A stretch of DNA of 64,000 bases. Origin: Jaenimonas drosophilae (Eukaryota; Euglenozoa; Kinetoplastea; Trypanosomatida; Trypanosomatidae). The notes under the pieces are model-generated. The model was given only the letters and a program-made list of their open reading frames with translations. It was not told the DNA's origin and searched no databases. Location of the stretch: assembly GCA_030849065.1 (NCBI GenBank), contig JASAON010001618.1, positions 39,266-103,265 of the forward strand, in the 5' to 3' direction. Of this stretch, positions 29,644 through 40,015 are shown piece after piece; position 1 is the first letter of the stretch; the number at the start of each line of letters is the position of its first letter. Position numbers and translations under genes: made by a program.

Positions 29644-30672
29644 TCACGCCTCGGAGAAGAGGTAGCGAGACTCAAGTGTGTAGCTCTCATCACCACGGAG
29701 CCCGGGCTCCCGCTTGTCTGTGTTCGCATAGCTCATCGTGAGCTCCTCACCCCTTCGAATGTCTCGTTGCGCCCGTACCACCACAGCCCGTTGAGCTGGC
29801 GAGATGGCCGCCGCCACGGATGGATGATGCGAGCAGTGATTGATGCCGTCTACTCCTGGCGCAAACACATGAACTGGGTAGTCTGAGTTTGACCCCCGCA
29901 ACAGCGGAATGCGCAACACCCGGGAGCGTACCATGTAGAGCACCACAAGAAGTAGCTCGTCCAGCTCTGATGGGAACTGCTCCAGCAGTTGATAGGCATC
30001 ATGATGGGCGTGCATCATGACAGCATCTCGAATGTTCCACGCAATTTGCTCAAGGCAGCCATGCTCGTAGGACGATGGCCCCACAGCACCTCCATAGAGG
30101 CTCTCAACCCCACGAGCAAGAAAAACCTCCGTTGGGAGTGAGTGTATGTACGCGTCACTCAGCCCATCAGAAGGGCCACACACATGAAGTCGCTGCCTTA
30201 CCGCCAGTGTTAGAGGAGCGATATGGGTGAAGAAGTAGCGCAGCGAGATGGACGTCGTGAGAGCCGCTTCCACAGGACTTACGTGGACAGTAACAACAGA
30301 CGGTAATGGTGATGATGCATCATCCGCAGCCTCTCCGCATGACATGGAGGCAGACAGCAGAACTCGTTCAGAAGTCGCATCAGGAGAGTACCGTTGCAGC
30401 CATGACCACACTTCAGGAAACAGCGCACTATGCCTATTGCACCGACGGAGATGTCGTGGGTGTGTTTGCCACACATCATCGGTCACACAACCGGGTGGCA
30501 TCTCGTCAATACCTTGAGGGAAGTAGCAGGCGTGGAGAGGAACAGACATGAGCAACGCCCCACGTGGGACCCCTCGGGTCAGAAAGAGCCCTCGAACGCC
30601 ATCACGAGGGCGTAGACCCTGTCGCAACCATGGCGCCACAAACGAACCTGGTAGGTGGCTGAGGAATTTCAT
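29644..30672 (-). CDS. SET-domain protein methyltransferase (SETD3/SETD6/RLSMT type)
   Basis: The 342-residue protein starts at the ATG at 30672, 30 bases after a strong acceptor. The split SET domain is visible. Its N-terminal part is GVRGLFLTRGVPRGALLMSVP at about 25-45, and its C-terminal part is FAPGVDGINHC at 270-280 with the Asn-His of the cofactor/knot motif, then AQRDIRRGEELTMSYAN at 301-317. The helical insert between the halves is typical of the SETD3/SETD6/Rubisco large-subunit methyltransferase group. Those enzymes methylate lysine or histidine on non-histone proteins, including ribosomal proteins and actin. The substrate-binding C-terminal helical domain is short here, about 25 residues, so the protein is smaller than usual for the group. 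Confidence 0.82.
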   Translation of the reverse strand: MKFLSHLPGSFVAPWLRQGLRPRDGVRGLFLTRGVPRGALLMSVPLHACYFPQGIDEMPPGCVTDDVWQTHPRHLRRCNRHSALFPEVWSWLQRYSPDATSERVLLSASMSCGEAADDASSPLPSVVTVHVSPVEAALTTSISLRYFFTHIAPLTLAVRQRLHVCGPSDGLSDAYIHSLPTEVFLARGVESLYGGAVGPSSYEHGCLEQIAWNIRDAVMMHAHHDAYQLLEQFPSELDELLLVVLYMVRSRVLRIPLLRGSNSDYPVHVFAPGVDGINHCSHHPSVAAAISPAQRAVVVRAQRDIRRGEELTMSYANTDKREPGLRGDESYTLESRYLFSEA

Positions 30673-31392
30673 CTAACGAGGACAATGTGTACGTCTCTGT
30701 AACGCTGAAAGACACAGAAAAAAAGAAGAAGAAATGTTTTAAATGAATAGCGTGAGCTATACTTGCACGTAGGGAGAAGCATTGTGGGATCAGGATACAT
30801 CTCTGGATGTACGAGTAGCACTCGTGAGGGTCAAGATTGTGAATTCTCGCAAGTACGGGTAACAGAAGGAGGTCAGTGAGAGAGGCCACTCTGTTATTGC
30901 AGTACCGCTGGGAAAATGAGTGAGGAGAGAGCATCCCCAAATCATCGCGTCGGATATGGGCCGAGCATCATGGGAGATGGTGAGGGTTCGAGGGGAATGA
31001 GACAGGGTGTGCAGCTGTGCTGGTATACACAGCTAGCCGTTCTAATGACCTTTGTGAAGCTATTGAAATACAACAGGAAGTGAAAACCCCAGATTGAGTG
31101 ACAGAGCACATGGATAGGACTGACTCGGCCAACTCGTCCGTAATCATGATCCAATGTGTACCAGGTGCTGGAGCATTGCACTACTTCATTTTTGATGATG
31201 ACGTGAAAAATTTGGGTGATCCCCAACAATCAAATAGTTGGAGAAATGTACAGAGCTGTGAGCGCACAAAGGGGGAAGGGTGGTCCCTCTCCTCTTCACG
31301 GCCTACCACAACCCATGCTCACTCTTCCACCGCGCACACGAGCCCGACAGCGGACGTACACACAACAAGAGACCATCGCACAGGAGACATGC
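30673..31392. other. Spacer
   Basis: Apart from the splice acceptor beside the SET gene (30705-30732) I see no gene or repeat of note in about 720 bases. Confidence 0.6.
30705..30732 (-). promoter_or_regulatory. Strong candidate trans-splice acceptor for the SET-domain gene
   Basis: The coding strand reads an almost uninterrupted pyrimidine tract (CTTCTT and T-runs) ending in TTTCAG, with the G at 30705. This leaves a 5' leader of about 30 bases containing no ATG. Confidence 0.65.
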
Positions 31393-33786
31393 TCACTTGT
31401 CCTTCGACTTGGACTTGCCAAATAACTTTTTGAAGGCACCACCCACCTTCTTTTGTACCGACGTCTTGGGCTTCTTCTCCTTTGAGTTGGAGGTCTCCAC
31501 CGAGGAGAGACCTGCCCCTGTCAGGCTGGTTCCACGTGAGGGCGACGGGTCACACGGCAGTGGCGCCAGCTTCTGCTGCACCATGGAGGTCATGGCCGTT
31601 TCACTCGGCGACTTGACCACGACCCGTGCAGGCGAATCACCACGGGAGTGAGAGGTGCTCGGCTTGCCAGGGTGGGATAGCGCCATGTCCTCCATGTGGA
31701 CGGCCGCAGATGGAGATCGTGTGGGGAGACTGGGCTCGGCCAGCTGCGGACTGGCCTCACGCCGCGCAGAGTGTGCTGGTGAGCGCTCCTTGGGATGTGG
31801 GTGGTCCACGTCGGAGTCCGACGACGAGTAGGAGTAGTAGCTGTAGCTACCACTGCTACTGCGGGCGAGACGATTGACAGGCGTGGCGTCAGGAGGAGGC
31901 GGGCTGGCAGAGGGTGGGCGAAGTATGGAGGTTGGGGTTCCTGCCATCGTAACCGGAATGGCTTGCACAACCATCTGGTTGGAGGGATGCATGGGAGAGT
32001 TTTCATGGCTTAGTGACTCCATTAGAGGTACCGAGCGCATGTCGTGGACGGGCATGTTCAGGGATGGACGAGCGGTGCCAGGGACCGCTGTGCTGCTGGA
32101 CTGAGAGGTGCCGAGGGTGGGCTCCACCGTCAGAGCGGGTTGGGTCGCTGGTCCCGTGAAGACCGGAGGACGTGAAACCACCGAGAGCGGGGCCGGAAAT
32201 GGGGTGGCAACCATGGATGCTCGCAAGGGAGCCTCCCCTGCCCCACTGGCAAGAAGACGTGAGAGGTCCACCTTAGACACCTGCAGCAGGTCGGTGGAGC
32301 TTGTGCCAATGCGAGCATCGCTTGATGAGTGGCGGCTCGGGGAGGGCGACGTTGCGGATGGGAGCACCGACTGCTGTGGCGATGCCTCCTTGGCAATGGT
32401 TGTCCAGCTGGGTGCACCGGGGATTACAGCGGCATGTGGGGTTGAGGGACGGCTCGTTGACGAAGGGGACAACACCGCCGCTGTTAGAGGAAGCTCGTTG
32501 ATGCTCCTCGCGGCAATGCTAGCGTTGGCACTACTTCTCATGGGTAGTTGGGTGGTATCTGCGTCCACCTGTCGCAATGGCGTCTGTACCACAGCGAGGT
32601 TGGAGGCAGAGACCTGGGTCATGGGTGAGATGCCTCCATCAAAGGATGTCACGTCCATGGAGGGGAATCCAGCCACCCCATCAGCAAGTGCTGTGCGATC
32701 GAGTACGGGCAACAGTGGGGTACTGCGGGTTCCAAGGGTACCCAGCGGGGAGTGGGTGTCTGACTTGGCGGCTGGCTGAAAGAGACACAAGTTGGGTGTG
32801 GAGCTGGAGGTCTTGATCATGGTACCCAAGTCCTTGATACCTGCATTGGTCTGGGCGAGAGCACGACGTATATCATCCATCTCCCGGTGCACAGCGGCAG
32901 ACTCCTTCTCAGCCTGGAGCTGTTGAGAGAGGCTGGACATGGGTGCCATTGCCGTCACCACGGCCGGAGGAGGAGGTGGGCTGGTATGCGCCGTGGACTG
33001 TTGCTGCACAAGCTGTGTAACGGCTTGTTGCATCTTTGCGATCTCCGCTCGCAGAGCAGCGGTTTCTTCGTGTGCAGCCTGACTTGGTGGAGATGTCCCA
33101 CGGCTTGGGGTAGCGCCAAATGGCGTGGGGATGGTGTTCGACGCCACCACAGCATGTGGCGGGCGAATGGCATGCTGCTCGCGATCCAGCTCCTTGGCTG
33201 CCACCGCTGTTGCCTGCTCCACCGCCGCCGCCGCCACCGTCTCTGCCGCCAGTAGCTCCGACTGCTGATGTCGCTTCCTACAATGGGAGGCCAGTGAGCC
33301 TCGAGATGGATACCAATTGCCGCACAAGTGGCATTGCAGACTGCCACCCCCACCAGTAGCACGACCAGAGGATGGCGGTGTCTGGTACGGCTGATGGATT
33401 CGATGGTCGTAGCGCTGTGTCTTTAGTTGAGCGCAGCGCTCGCGCAATTCAATGACTTCCTCAAAGACAGCTTCGCGCTCCTCCTCCACTTGGTGATAGG
33501 CGTCATCCGTGGTCTGCAGACGCTTCTCTGCTTGACGAAGGCGATAGTTGAGGTATTGGATGGTGCACTGCATGGTGGCGAGCACGCGTTGCGTCGCCTC
33601 GTATCCCTCCCGCGACGCGAACCACTCCTTTGGCAGCTCCACGACATGCCAGCCCACTTGCCGCAGCGTCGCATCCTTGATGTCGCCTGCCGTGGGCTCA
33701 TCTGCGTTGAAGAGAACCTCTCCGTCCACGATTGAAAGAAAAGACACATCGCATGGGGGTTGTCGGAGTCGAAACTTGAAGGGCAT
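31393..33786 (-). CDS. DZIP1-like protein: Dzip N-terminal region, coiled coil, C2H2 finger, disordered tail
   Basis: The 797-residue protein starts at the first ATG (33786); the frame is open 13 codons further without an ATG. The N-terminus MPFKFRLRQPP resembles the FKFR start of DZIP1/DZIP1L (Iguana). A coiled coil spans about 60-125, then a single C2H2 finger, C152/C155/H168/H173, within CHLCGNWYPSRGSLASHC. Residues after about 190 are mostly Ser/Pro/Thr-rich and disordered, with short coiled coils, and the protein ends in a basic GGAFKKLFGKSKSKDK. In animals DZIP1 works at the basal body and transition zone in ciliogenesis. That role here is inferred from the architecture; the long disordered tail is not homologous to anything I recognise. 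Confidence 0.7.
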   Translation of the reverse strand: MPFKFRLRQPPCDVSFLSIVDGEVLFNADEPTAGDIKDATLRQVGWHVVELPKEWFASREGYEATQRVLATMQCTIQYLNYRLRQAEKRLQTTDDAYHQVEEEREAVFEEVIELRERCAQLKTQRYDHRIHQPYQTPPSSGRATGGGGSLQCHLCGNWYPSRGSLASHCRKRHQQSELLAAETVAAAAVEQATAVAAKELDREQHAIRPPHAVVASNTIPTPFGATPSRGTSPPSQAAHEETAALRAEIAKMQQAVTQLVQQQSTAHTSPPPPPAVVTAMAPMSSLSQQLQAEKESAAVHREMDDIRRALAQTNAGIKDLGTMIKTSSSTPNLCLFQPAAKSDTHSPLGTLGTRSTPLLPVLDRTALADGVAGFPSMDVTSFDGGISPMTQVSASNLAVVQTPLRQVDADTTQLPMRSSANASIAARSINELPLTAAVLSPSSTSRPSTPHAAVIPGAPSWTTIAKEASPQQSVLPSATSPSPSRHSSSDARIGTSSTDLLQVSKVDLSRLLASGAGEAPLRASMVATPFPAPLSVVSRPPVFTGPATQPALTVEPTLGTSQSSSTAVPGTARPSLNMPVHDMRSVPLMESLSHENSPMHPSNQMVVQAIPVTMAGTPTSILRPPSASPPPPDATPVNRLARSSSGSYSYYSYSSSDSDVDHPHPKERSPAHSARREASPQLAEPSLPTRSPSAAVHMEDMALSHPGKPSTSHSRGDSPARVVVKSPSETAMTSMVQQKLAPLPCDPSPSRGTSLTGAGLSSVETSNSKEKKPKTSVQKKVGGAFKKLFGKSKSKDK

Positions 33787-34670
33787 CCTGGCCCAGCACT
33801 CACTCAGTGACGGTTGAGCCAACAACCTCCTTCGTCTGTGCCGTTACACCTGTACTGAAGACTTGTGGTTCTCTCAACGTATTCGCTGATGAAGCCGTTG
33901 CGTCGTTGTTTCGACGACCTTTGTCCCTACACTCCAAACAACATAATGTTAAAGAACGAAGAGCGAGGGAGGTACATGATGTGCATGATACAGGAGTGGT
34001 TTCTCTTCCTGACAAGCTTCAGTGATGGGTGGAAAAGCCCATAATAAGGAAGTGGAGGGTGTGTCTGCACCAAGCTTTGTGGAGATGAAATGGTGCAACC
34101 CACACACAATTCGGCGTGCGTCAACTCCTGCGTGGTCTTGGCAGGAGAGGCATCCTAGTGTGAGTCCCGCACGTATCCGACGCAAATGACAGAAACAAAG
34201 AGTGCAAATACAGCCACAAAAATCGAAAGCAAAAAAAAAGGAAGCCCATAAACGAACAAGTGAGTCCACGAGAAGAGAGAGGGGGGGGGTTGAACAACGA
34301 CTCCTTCAAGATCCACGACAATCAATCTTTCCGATTGGTTGGTGTGTGCCGACCACAAACACACACACAGCCTATACGACGAAGAGAAGATTCGGATCTG
34401 TTATATCCTTACCTATCGATGCTGCGCACCAATGACCTAATACAGGACAACAACGGTGTGCAACAGTGTCAACGCAAATATTCAACCAGCTAGCCTCCAC
34501 AGGAACAGCACAGCACGGCCGTCTGGAGGGGACCCCATTGGGAGTCCTCTCTCTGTGTGCAGCCTTTTACAAAAGAAGAGCAAGACAGCGGCGCTGCGCC
34601 ATCAGTTGTCTTAAAGGCTTCGTGCACGTGGAGCAGTTAACGATGGACTTCGTCTCCACCTCACATCATC
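33787..34670. other. Spacer
   Basis: No gene is seen in about 880 bases. It holds a purine-rich stretch ending in a 9-base G-run (34270-34289), which is a polypyrimidine tract on the coding strand, and a short CA run near 34360. Confidence 0.6.
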
Positions 34671-36287
34671 CTACGCTCTGTAGTAGGTGTTCAGAAATTC
34701 TGTGAGAACGTCCTTGATAATGGTCCGATCAGGGACACGCTGTGCGGAGCCGTACACTGTGGCACCTGCATCTCCCAGCTTAACCTTCTTGCCTTCGGAG
34801 ATCTGCGCCTCCACAACCTTGACCAGCTCATCGGTGCACTCCTTCACGTCCTGAATGAAGCGATCGGCAACACCTGGGTTGGTCTGGAGGAGGGTGACGC
34901 TAAACTGCAGGCCAGACGGAAATTGAAGGCGGTTCAGCACCCAACCACGCTTGTTGAGCGCACTTCCCAACTCGAAGATGTCAATGACGTCGCTGGTGAA
35001 GGCAAAGACACTGGCAATAGGCCGACCTAGGATCTGCAGAACGGGCATGTCTTCAATGGCGTTGGTCATCTTCTCGCGGGCAGTCACAATCTTGTTGCAG
35101 CTCTCCACATACCCCTGCAGACCCATCCGGACCATGGCAGCCCACGTGCCGGCAATGACATTGCCAGGCTTGGAACCACTCACGGCAGGGGAGCAGTACA
35201 TACCGCCAGGCCACTCTGCCACACAGCAGAATTGGTAGGAACGGAGCTCCTGTGAGCGGTACATTACGGTGGAGGTACCCTTTGGCGCATAGCCGTACTT
35301 GTGCGTGTCGCAAGAAATGGACGTGACTCCACGATTACGGAAGTCCACAATGGGGGCGTTGCGGCCCGTCATGGCCAAGAAGGGCATGATGAAGCCACCT
35401 AGACAGCAGTCCACGTGCATACCAATGTTGTGGTTGTACGCAATCTCCGCCAATGCCTCGATGTCATCCACGACGCCGTGAGGAAAGTTGGGAGCCGAGC
35501 CCACAATCGCAACCGTGTCGAAGCGAATGTACTTCTCCAGCTCCTTGGGGTCCACTTGTCCGGTGGTCATGTCAACGGGAACCTTGATGAGGTTGATCTC
35601 AAAGTACTCCGAGGCCTTGTCAAAGGCTGGGTGGGCCGTCACGGGCATCACCACAGAAGGACGTTCGATGCCGCGAGTCTTGCGGAAGAAGTCGCGGTAG
35701 GTCTTCATGGCCATCATGATGCTCTCTGTGCCACCAGACGTAACAACACCACATGCATCGGGGAGTTGGTGGCCATTGAACATGTGCAGCACCATGGACA
35801 CCACCTCTGCCTCCATTTGCCGGGTTGCGCCAAAGATGTCGCTGTGGAGGGGATTGCTCCACTGGAAGATGTTCATGACCTCGTTGATGAACTTGGTGTG
35901 GGAAGCCCCACCATGGTACACCGCTCCACTGAAACCACCATCTTCGTAGGGAACGTCCAGGTTCTTGTGCGCCGTCGTAACGAGCGCAAGAACCTCTTCC
36001 TCGGACATCGTCTTTGCGGGGAGCTCCAGCGCCTTGAACTGACCTTCCTTGGTGGGCATCGTGAGAGACTTGGAGGCCTTCTGCACCTCTCGACGGATGA
36101 TGGGAGAGGCCACCTTGCGGATGCCTCGCCAAATAAACTGGTACCCACGCTTACCCAGGTGCCCAGCTGCAAAGACTCGATACGCTACACGCATGCCCAC
36201 GGCCACCCCAATGGTCAACACAACCACCTCCGACGGACTCTTGTCCTTCAGTCGGCGGTTCAGAAACTCCGAAATAGTGGCGGACAT
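34671..36287 (-). CDS. SGPL1: Sphingosine-1-phosphate lyase
   Basis: The 538-residue protein starts at the first ATG (36287); the frame is open six codons upstream without an ATG. It is a pyridoxal-phosphate enzyme that splits sphingosine-1-phosphate into a fatty aldehyde and phosphoethanolamine, the exit step of sphingolipid catabolism on the ER membrane. An N-terminal membrane anchor lies at about 17-40 (VVVLTIGVAVGMRVAYRVFA). The catalytic domain shows GGASHTKFINEVMN, TSGGTESIMMAMK, HVDCCLGGF and the cofactor lysine in SCDTHKYGYAPKG, Lys330 by my count. Length and order match human SGPL1 (568 residues). The upstream coding strand has a C/T-rich tract ending in CTAAG, about 30 bases before the ATG. 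Confidence 0.95.
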   Translation of the reverse strand: MSATISEFLNRRLKDKSPSEVVVLTIGVAVGMRVAYRVFAAGHLGKRGYQFIWRGIRKVASPIIRREVQKASKSLTMPTKEGQFKALELPAKTMSEEEVLALVTTAHKNLDVPYEDGGFSGAVYHGGASHTKFINEVMNIFQWSNPLHSDIFGATRQMEAEVVSMVLHMFNGHQLPDACGVVTSGGTESIMMAMKTYRDFFRKTRGIERPSVVMPVTAHPAFDKASEYFEINLIKVPVDMTTGQVDPKELEKYIRFDTVAIVGSAPNFPHGVVDDIEALAEIAYNHNIGMHVDCCLGGFIMPFLAMTGRNAPIVDFRNRGVTSISCDTHKYGYAPKGTSTVMYRSQELRSYQFCCVAEWPGGMYCSPAVSGSKPGNVIAGTWAAMVRMGLQGYVESCNKIVTAREKMTNAIEDMPVLQILGRPIASVFAFTSDVIDIFELGSALNKRGWVLNRLQFPSGLQFSVTLLQTNPGVADRFIQDVKECTDELVKVVEAQISEGKKVKLGDAGATVYGSAQRVPDRTIIKDVLTEFLNTYYRA

Positions 36288-36958
36288 CGTCGTCAGGGTT
36301 GACAAGTCAGCGGCAACTTAGGGGAAATGTGCGTATGTAGGAAGGGTGGGGTAGCAAAAAAAATGCAAGAAGAAATAATTAACAGTGACAAGGTTGTTTT
36401 TGTCACCGATGGACGCTGGCACAACGGACAACAAGGGTTTCGGACCAACGACGGTAGGGGATAAGTACGCGTGGAGGCTTGCTTGGGTGCGTTGACTGTT
36501 GATGAGCAACAATATAGGTGTGTGGCAAACAGGAAACTAACTGGAGGTAGTACATGAAAGTGCATCAAAGAAGAAGAACACAGGAGAAAACGTGAGTAGT
36601 GTGAGAATGACCTCTTGGGATGGAATGGTACGTCAGGATGCGCGCACGCTGGCAAACAGACACATCATCACCGCGCATTGCCACAATTTATGCAGGAGTC
36701 ATCAGATAACGATGGGTGAAGTGCCCCGCACCTTGACCCAAGAAGACACTGAACGACCCTGAGCACTCCCACAATGATCAAACATCACAGGACACTGCCA
36801 GTTGATGAAGAACAACAGGGGGGAAGTCTATTCTACGGGATCATAACACCCAACACGCACATAAACACTTTCATGCACAAGTTCTACGGTAGTACTTGGC
36901 CTGGCAGGACGGAGGCGTCAGAGACAGGCTAACTGGGCTAGGCCATCATGGGTGCGTC
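36288..36958. other. Spacer
   Basis: No gene is seen. Next to the S1P lyase start the coding strand has a pyrimidine-rich acceptor region (about plus 36318-36360). The rest is featureless. Confidence 0.6.
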
Positions 36959-38575
36959 CTAATAGAGAACCGTGAGAGACTCCCCGGGAAGGAAGATGAA
37001 ACAGGCAGCTACCTTGGGATGGAGGTTGCCCACTACCACACCACAATCTGTGGTGTTGTTGATGACAATCCGCAGTGTACGGCTACTCAGTTCATAGACA
37101 AAGCGCACAATATCACCCTTCTTGCACGCAGGAAGTCTGCGTGCATCGGAGGTGATGGTGCCAATGTGGCCATCAATCACGTTGCCATAAGACGGCTTCC
37201 AGTAGAAGCCATCAGCAGCACCTTCGTAGGACGATGACTTCTCCACCACCCCAACAAAGGAGTCGGTGATGTTGTCCAGACGAATCTGCCACGTAATGAG
37301 CCCATTATCGGAGCGCTGCGCAATAGACTCCAGCAGTTCCTTGCTACGCACACCAATCTGGATATCGGAGCCACGCGCGATGCAGCGGAGGTGAACGCCC
37401 TCGGGCCTCGTTGTTGCCTCCACATCATCATCCACGGGGAATGTGAGGCGAAGAATTGGCTCCGCCGCAATCTGCTGTGGGGTCATGCGACGGTTGGTGG
37501 AGAAGGTGATGGCCTCCGAGTTGCGATGGCGACCATGGCCGCCAATCATGGCATCGTTGACCTCTAAATCCAGCTGCACGTCCATGGACCCAAAGGTCAG
37601 CTCCATGGGCGAAAAGCGAAAACCCGAGCCCCCAACAGAGGGAACATCGGTGTGCAGGGCTGTCATGAGGGTTGCACGATTCTCCAGCACCTCCGAGTCG
37701 GAGCCGCCACCCTGAAGATGACGGAAGCGAAGAAGTCCATCGTTGATGCCGTTTGCCTTGGTCAGGAACTGCTTCCGCCACGTGGTGAGGGAGATGTCAC
37801 CAGAGGTCCGAATCGTGGCAAGACGTGTGCGGACTTCGAGCTCACGCTGCATCACCTGCTGCCGACAGTGGTTGAAGTACTCCGTAATCAGCTGCTCCAC
37901 ACGATCGTATGACTCAGAGTACTGAGAGCTGACGCGCCGGAGCTCGTTCACCTGGCCAGCCATGCGCGACTTCTGCTCATCCAGCACCAACAAGTCCCGC
38001 GACAGCTGCTGCCGTGCCTCTGGCGCAGCCCGGGCCACCGTTTGGTGTGTATGATCCCGATGAGGACCCACTTGAAGGCAGTAGGCACAGCAGAGTTCCT
38101 CGCATAGGTTGCAGTAGAACTCCGCCCTGTACTCTTCATGGCCTGCGGCGTGGCATCGACGGTTAAAGGACTTGTAGCCATCGTTGAGAGGACGTGTCTT
38201 GTGTGATCGCTTCGCTGCGTTCAGGTGCACCGCGCGGGAACACTCTTCACAGTAGATACGCATGCACTCAATACACATTTCTCGAGCAGGGGCCTTCTCA
38301 CACCACTGGCAAGGAGGTTCTGCCCCATTCACTCCAGAAATATAGTTGATGAACTCCTGAAGCTGATGGTTGACGCACTGATCCACATTGCTGCGTGTAA
38401 CCTTAGAGTCAGTTGCGGCACACAGTGGGCAGACAAAGCCCGTGTCCTGTGAGCGCGACGACAAGGCATCACGTAAACACTCAAGGCAGAAGTCATCGTG
38501 GCATTCCAAGGTGACTGGAGTCTTAAGCACCTGGAAACAAATGCCGCAGGTCAAGTTCTTCGATCCAAGTCCCAT
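36959..38575 (-). CDS. TRIM-like protein: RING, two B-boxes, coiled coil, SPRY-like C-terminus
   Basis: The 538-residue protein starts at the ATG at 38575. The RING ligands are C10, C13, C25, C30, C33, C49 and C52. The usual histidine position is taken by Asp27, with His26 beside it (CHDDFC). B-box-like clusters follow at 89-125 (CQWCEKAP... to H117/H125) and at 141-177 (CHAAGHEEY... to HRDHTH). A coiled coil occupies about 180-290. The C-terminal 200 residues have the beta-sandwich look of a SPRY/B30.2 domain (for example DSFVGVVEKSS and GDIVRFVYELSSRTLRIVIN). This is the full tripartite-motif arrangement of animal TRIM ubiquitin ligases. E3 activity and target are inferred. Confidence 0.83.
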   Translation of the reverse strand: MGLGSKNLTCGICFQVLKTPVTLECHDDFCLECLRDALSSRSQDTGFVCPLCAATDSKVTRSNVDQCVNHQLQEFINYISGVNGAEPPCQWCEKAPAREMCIECMRIYCEECSRAVHLNAAKRSHKTRPLNDGYKSFNRRCHAAGHEEYRAEFYCNLCEELCCAYCLQVGPHRDHTHQTVARAAPEARQQLSRDLLVLDEQKSRMAGQVNELRRVSSQYSESYDRVEQLITEYFNHCRQQVMQRELEVRTRLATIRTSGDISLTTWRKQFLTKANGINDGLLRFRHLQGGGSDSEVLENRATLMTALHTDVPSVGGSGFRFSPMELTFGSMDVQLDLEVNDAMIGGHGRHRNSEAITFSTNRRMTPQQIAAEPILRLTFPVDDDVEATTRPEGVHLRCIARGSDIQIGVRSKELLESIAQRSDNGLITWQIRLDNITDSFVGVVEKSSSYEGAADGFYWKPSYGNVIDGHIGTITSDARRLPACKKGDIVRFVYELSSRTLRIVINNTTDCGVVVGNLHPKVAACFIFLPGESLTVLY

Positions 38576-39466
38576 CTCTGACTTTTGGGGAAACTATAGA
38601 GTAAGAACAATCTAGTAATACTTCTACGAAGACAAACAGACGCTGTGAGCCATGGTGAGAAGGGGAATAGAAGAAAGAAGGTTCGGCCATTCATCATCAT
38701 CATAACCACTTCTCTATTTGACGGTGCCGCGCCAACAAGACGCGCCATCGCCACGTCAGCACATATGCGGGTCGAACAGAGTTAGGGCACCAGCGCCGCG
38801 CTCTTCCAATCCAAATCTTACTTGTTTGGCTTCACAATGGTTTGGGGGAATAGTGGTGGGGTGTTCGTTGGGCTCACAACGTGTGGAGATGATGTCCTCC
38901 ACACACAACCGAGCCAACAACCGTTGGTCGTCAACCAAATCTATATACAGGCCCATCATCTGAGGGGAGTAAGAGCGGAGAGCTCACCTCAAAAGTAGAA
39001 GGTGAGTCTTTGGAGTACGTTGAAGCAATGTGTTGTACCGCTCAACCACACACGGACTGAGGCATCCAATTGTAGTGCCAACTCAGAAACAATCCATACC
39101 CGGAGGGGGACACATCCATCACTCAGGCGTCATTACCGTACCAAGCAGCTAGTGGTGCTGCGGTAGGCATCAGCTCCTTCCTTCGTATCTATGCACGTTG
39201 ATGGTTCTCCCACCGTTCCTGGATACACAGCATCTTTTTATGGGCTTCACGGGACCAACATCACACCATCCACAGGTATGCGGGCCGTCACATGATGATG
39301 AACGCACGTCATGTGTGTCAGTACCTTCCAATGTGCTGCTGCGTCATGCTGACATCAGCCACACACTCGAAGCACACCATCCCAACGCCCCACATAACAG
39401 TGATGTAGTACTGTTTCACTTTCCATCAACACCTTCGGGTGTGGGCAGGCTATAGGGCGTGTTGTT
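38576..39466. other. Spacer
   Basis: No gene is seen in about 890 bases. A purine-rich stretch at about 38655-38682 reads as polypyrimidine on the coding strand and may be the splice signal for the TRIM-like gene. Confidence 0.6.
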
Positions 39467-40015
39467 CTACAGTGCCGAGGCGCCTCCGCAAGCACCAAAG
39501 ACCCAGGACACTGCCTCCTCGAGGCCCGCCCCGCTCTTGGCGCTGCATCCCTGAATGTGCCACTGACGGTCACGGAACTCACTGAGCTGAAGAATCTCCG
39601 CGACGGTCTGCGGATCCTTGGCGGTGGCCAGATCCTGCTTGTTGGCAAGGACGAGGACTGGCACTCGAGGCACGCCGCGCAGGACGTCTATGAACGCCTC
39701 GTGCGACTCCTCCAGCCGACGCTGGTCAGAAGCATCCACCACAAAAATGATGCAATCGGTGTTGGTGTAGTAGTCCTCCCAGTACTCTCGGAGCGCACGC
39801 TGGCCACCTAAGTCACAGAGTTTGGCGCGACGCTCACCGCGGTTGAGGTCCATGATGTTGAAGCCCTGAGTGGGTCCCTCCGGGGCGAGACTAGGGTGCT
39901 CCTCTGCCTCACCAAGATGGTTGAGGATCGTCGTCTTGCCCGCATTATCCAAACCCAGAATGAGCACACGCGGCTCATTATCACGCTTCATGCGATTGCG
40001 AAGACTCTTGAGCAT
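39467..40015 (-). CDS. ARL3: ARL3-type small GTPase
   Basis: From the first ATG (40015) the protein has 182 residues, the same length as human ARL3. GTPase motifs are the P-loop GLDNAGKT at 21-28, switch I PTQGFNI at 48-54, switch II DLGGQ at 68-72, NKQD at 125-128 and CSAK at 157-160. PTQGFNI and RDRQWHIQGCSA are ARL3-like. There is no Gly2, so no myristoylation, as in ARL2/ARL3. The tryptophan normally before switch II (WDxGGQ) is Cys67 here, and a few extra residues (EEHPSLAPEG) precede switch I. ARL3-GTP releases lipidated cargo from PDE6D/UNC119 carriers inside cilia. The frame upstream to 40078 has no ATG. Confidence 0.9.
   Translation of the reverse strand: MLKSLRNRMKRDNEPRVLILGLDNAGKTTILNHLGEAEEHPSLAPEGPTQGFNIMDLNRGERRAKLCDLGGQRALREYWEDYYTNTDCIIFVVDASDQRRLEESHEAFIDVLRGVPRVPVLVLANKQDLATAKDPQTVAEILQLSEFRDRQWHIQGCSAKSGAGLEEAVSWVFGACGGASAL

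Noticed and set aside
35415..36302. A 295-codon plus-strand frame, rich in His and Gly
   Set aside because: It is antisense to sphingosine-1-phosphate lyase, which is clearly identified.
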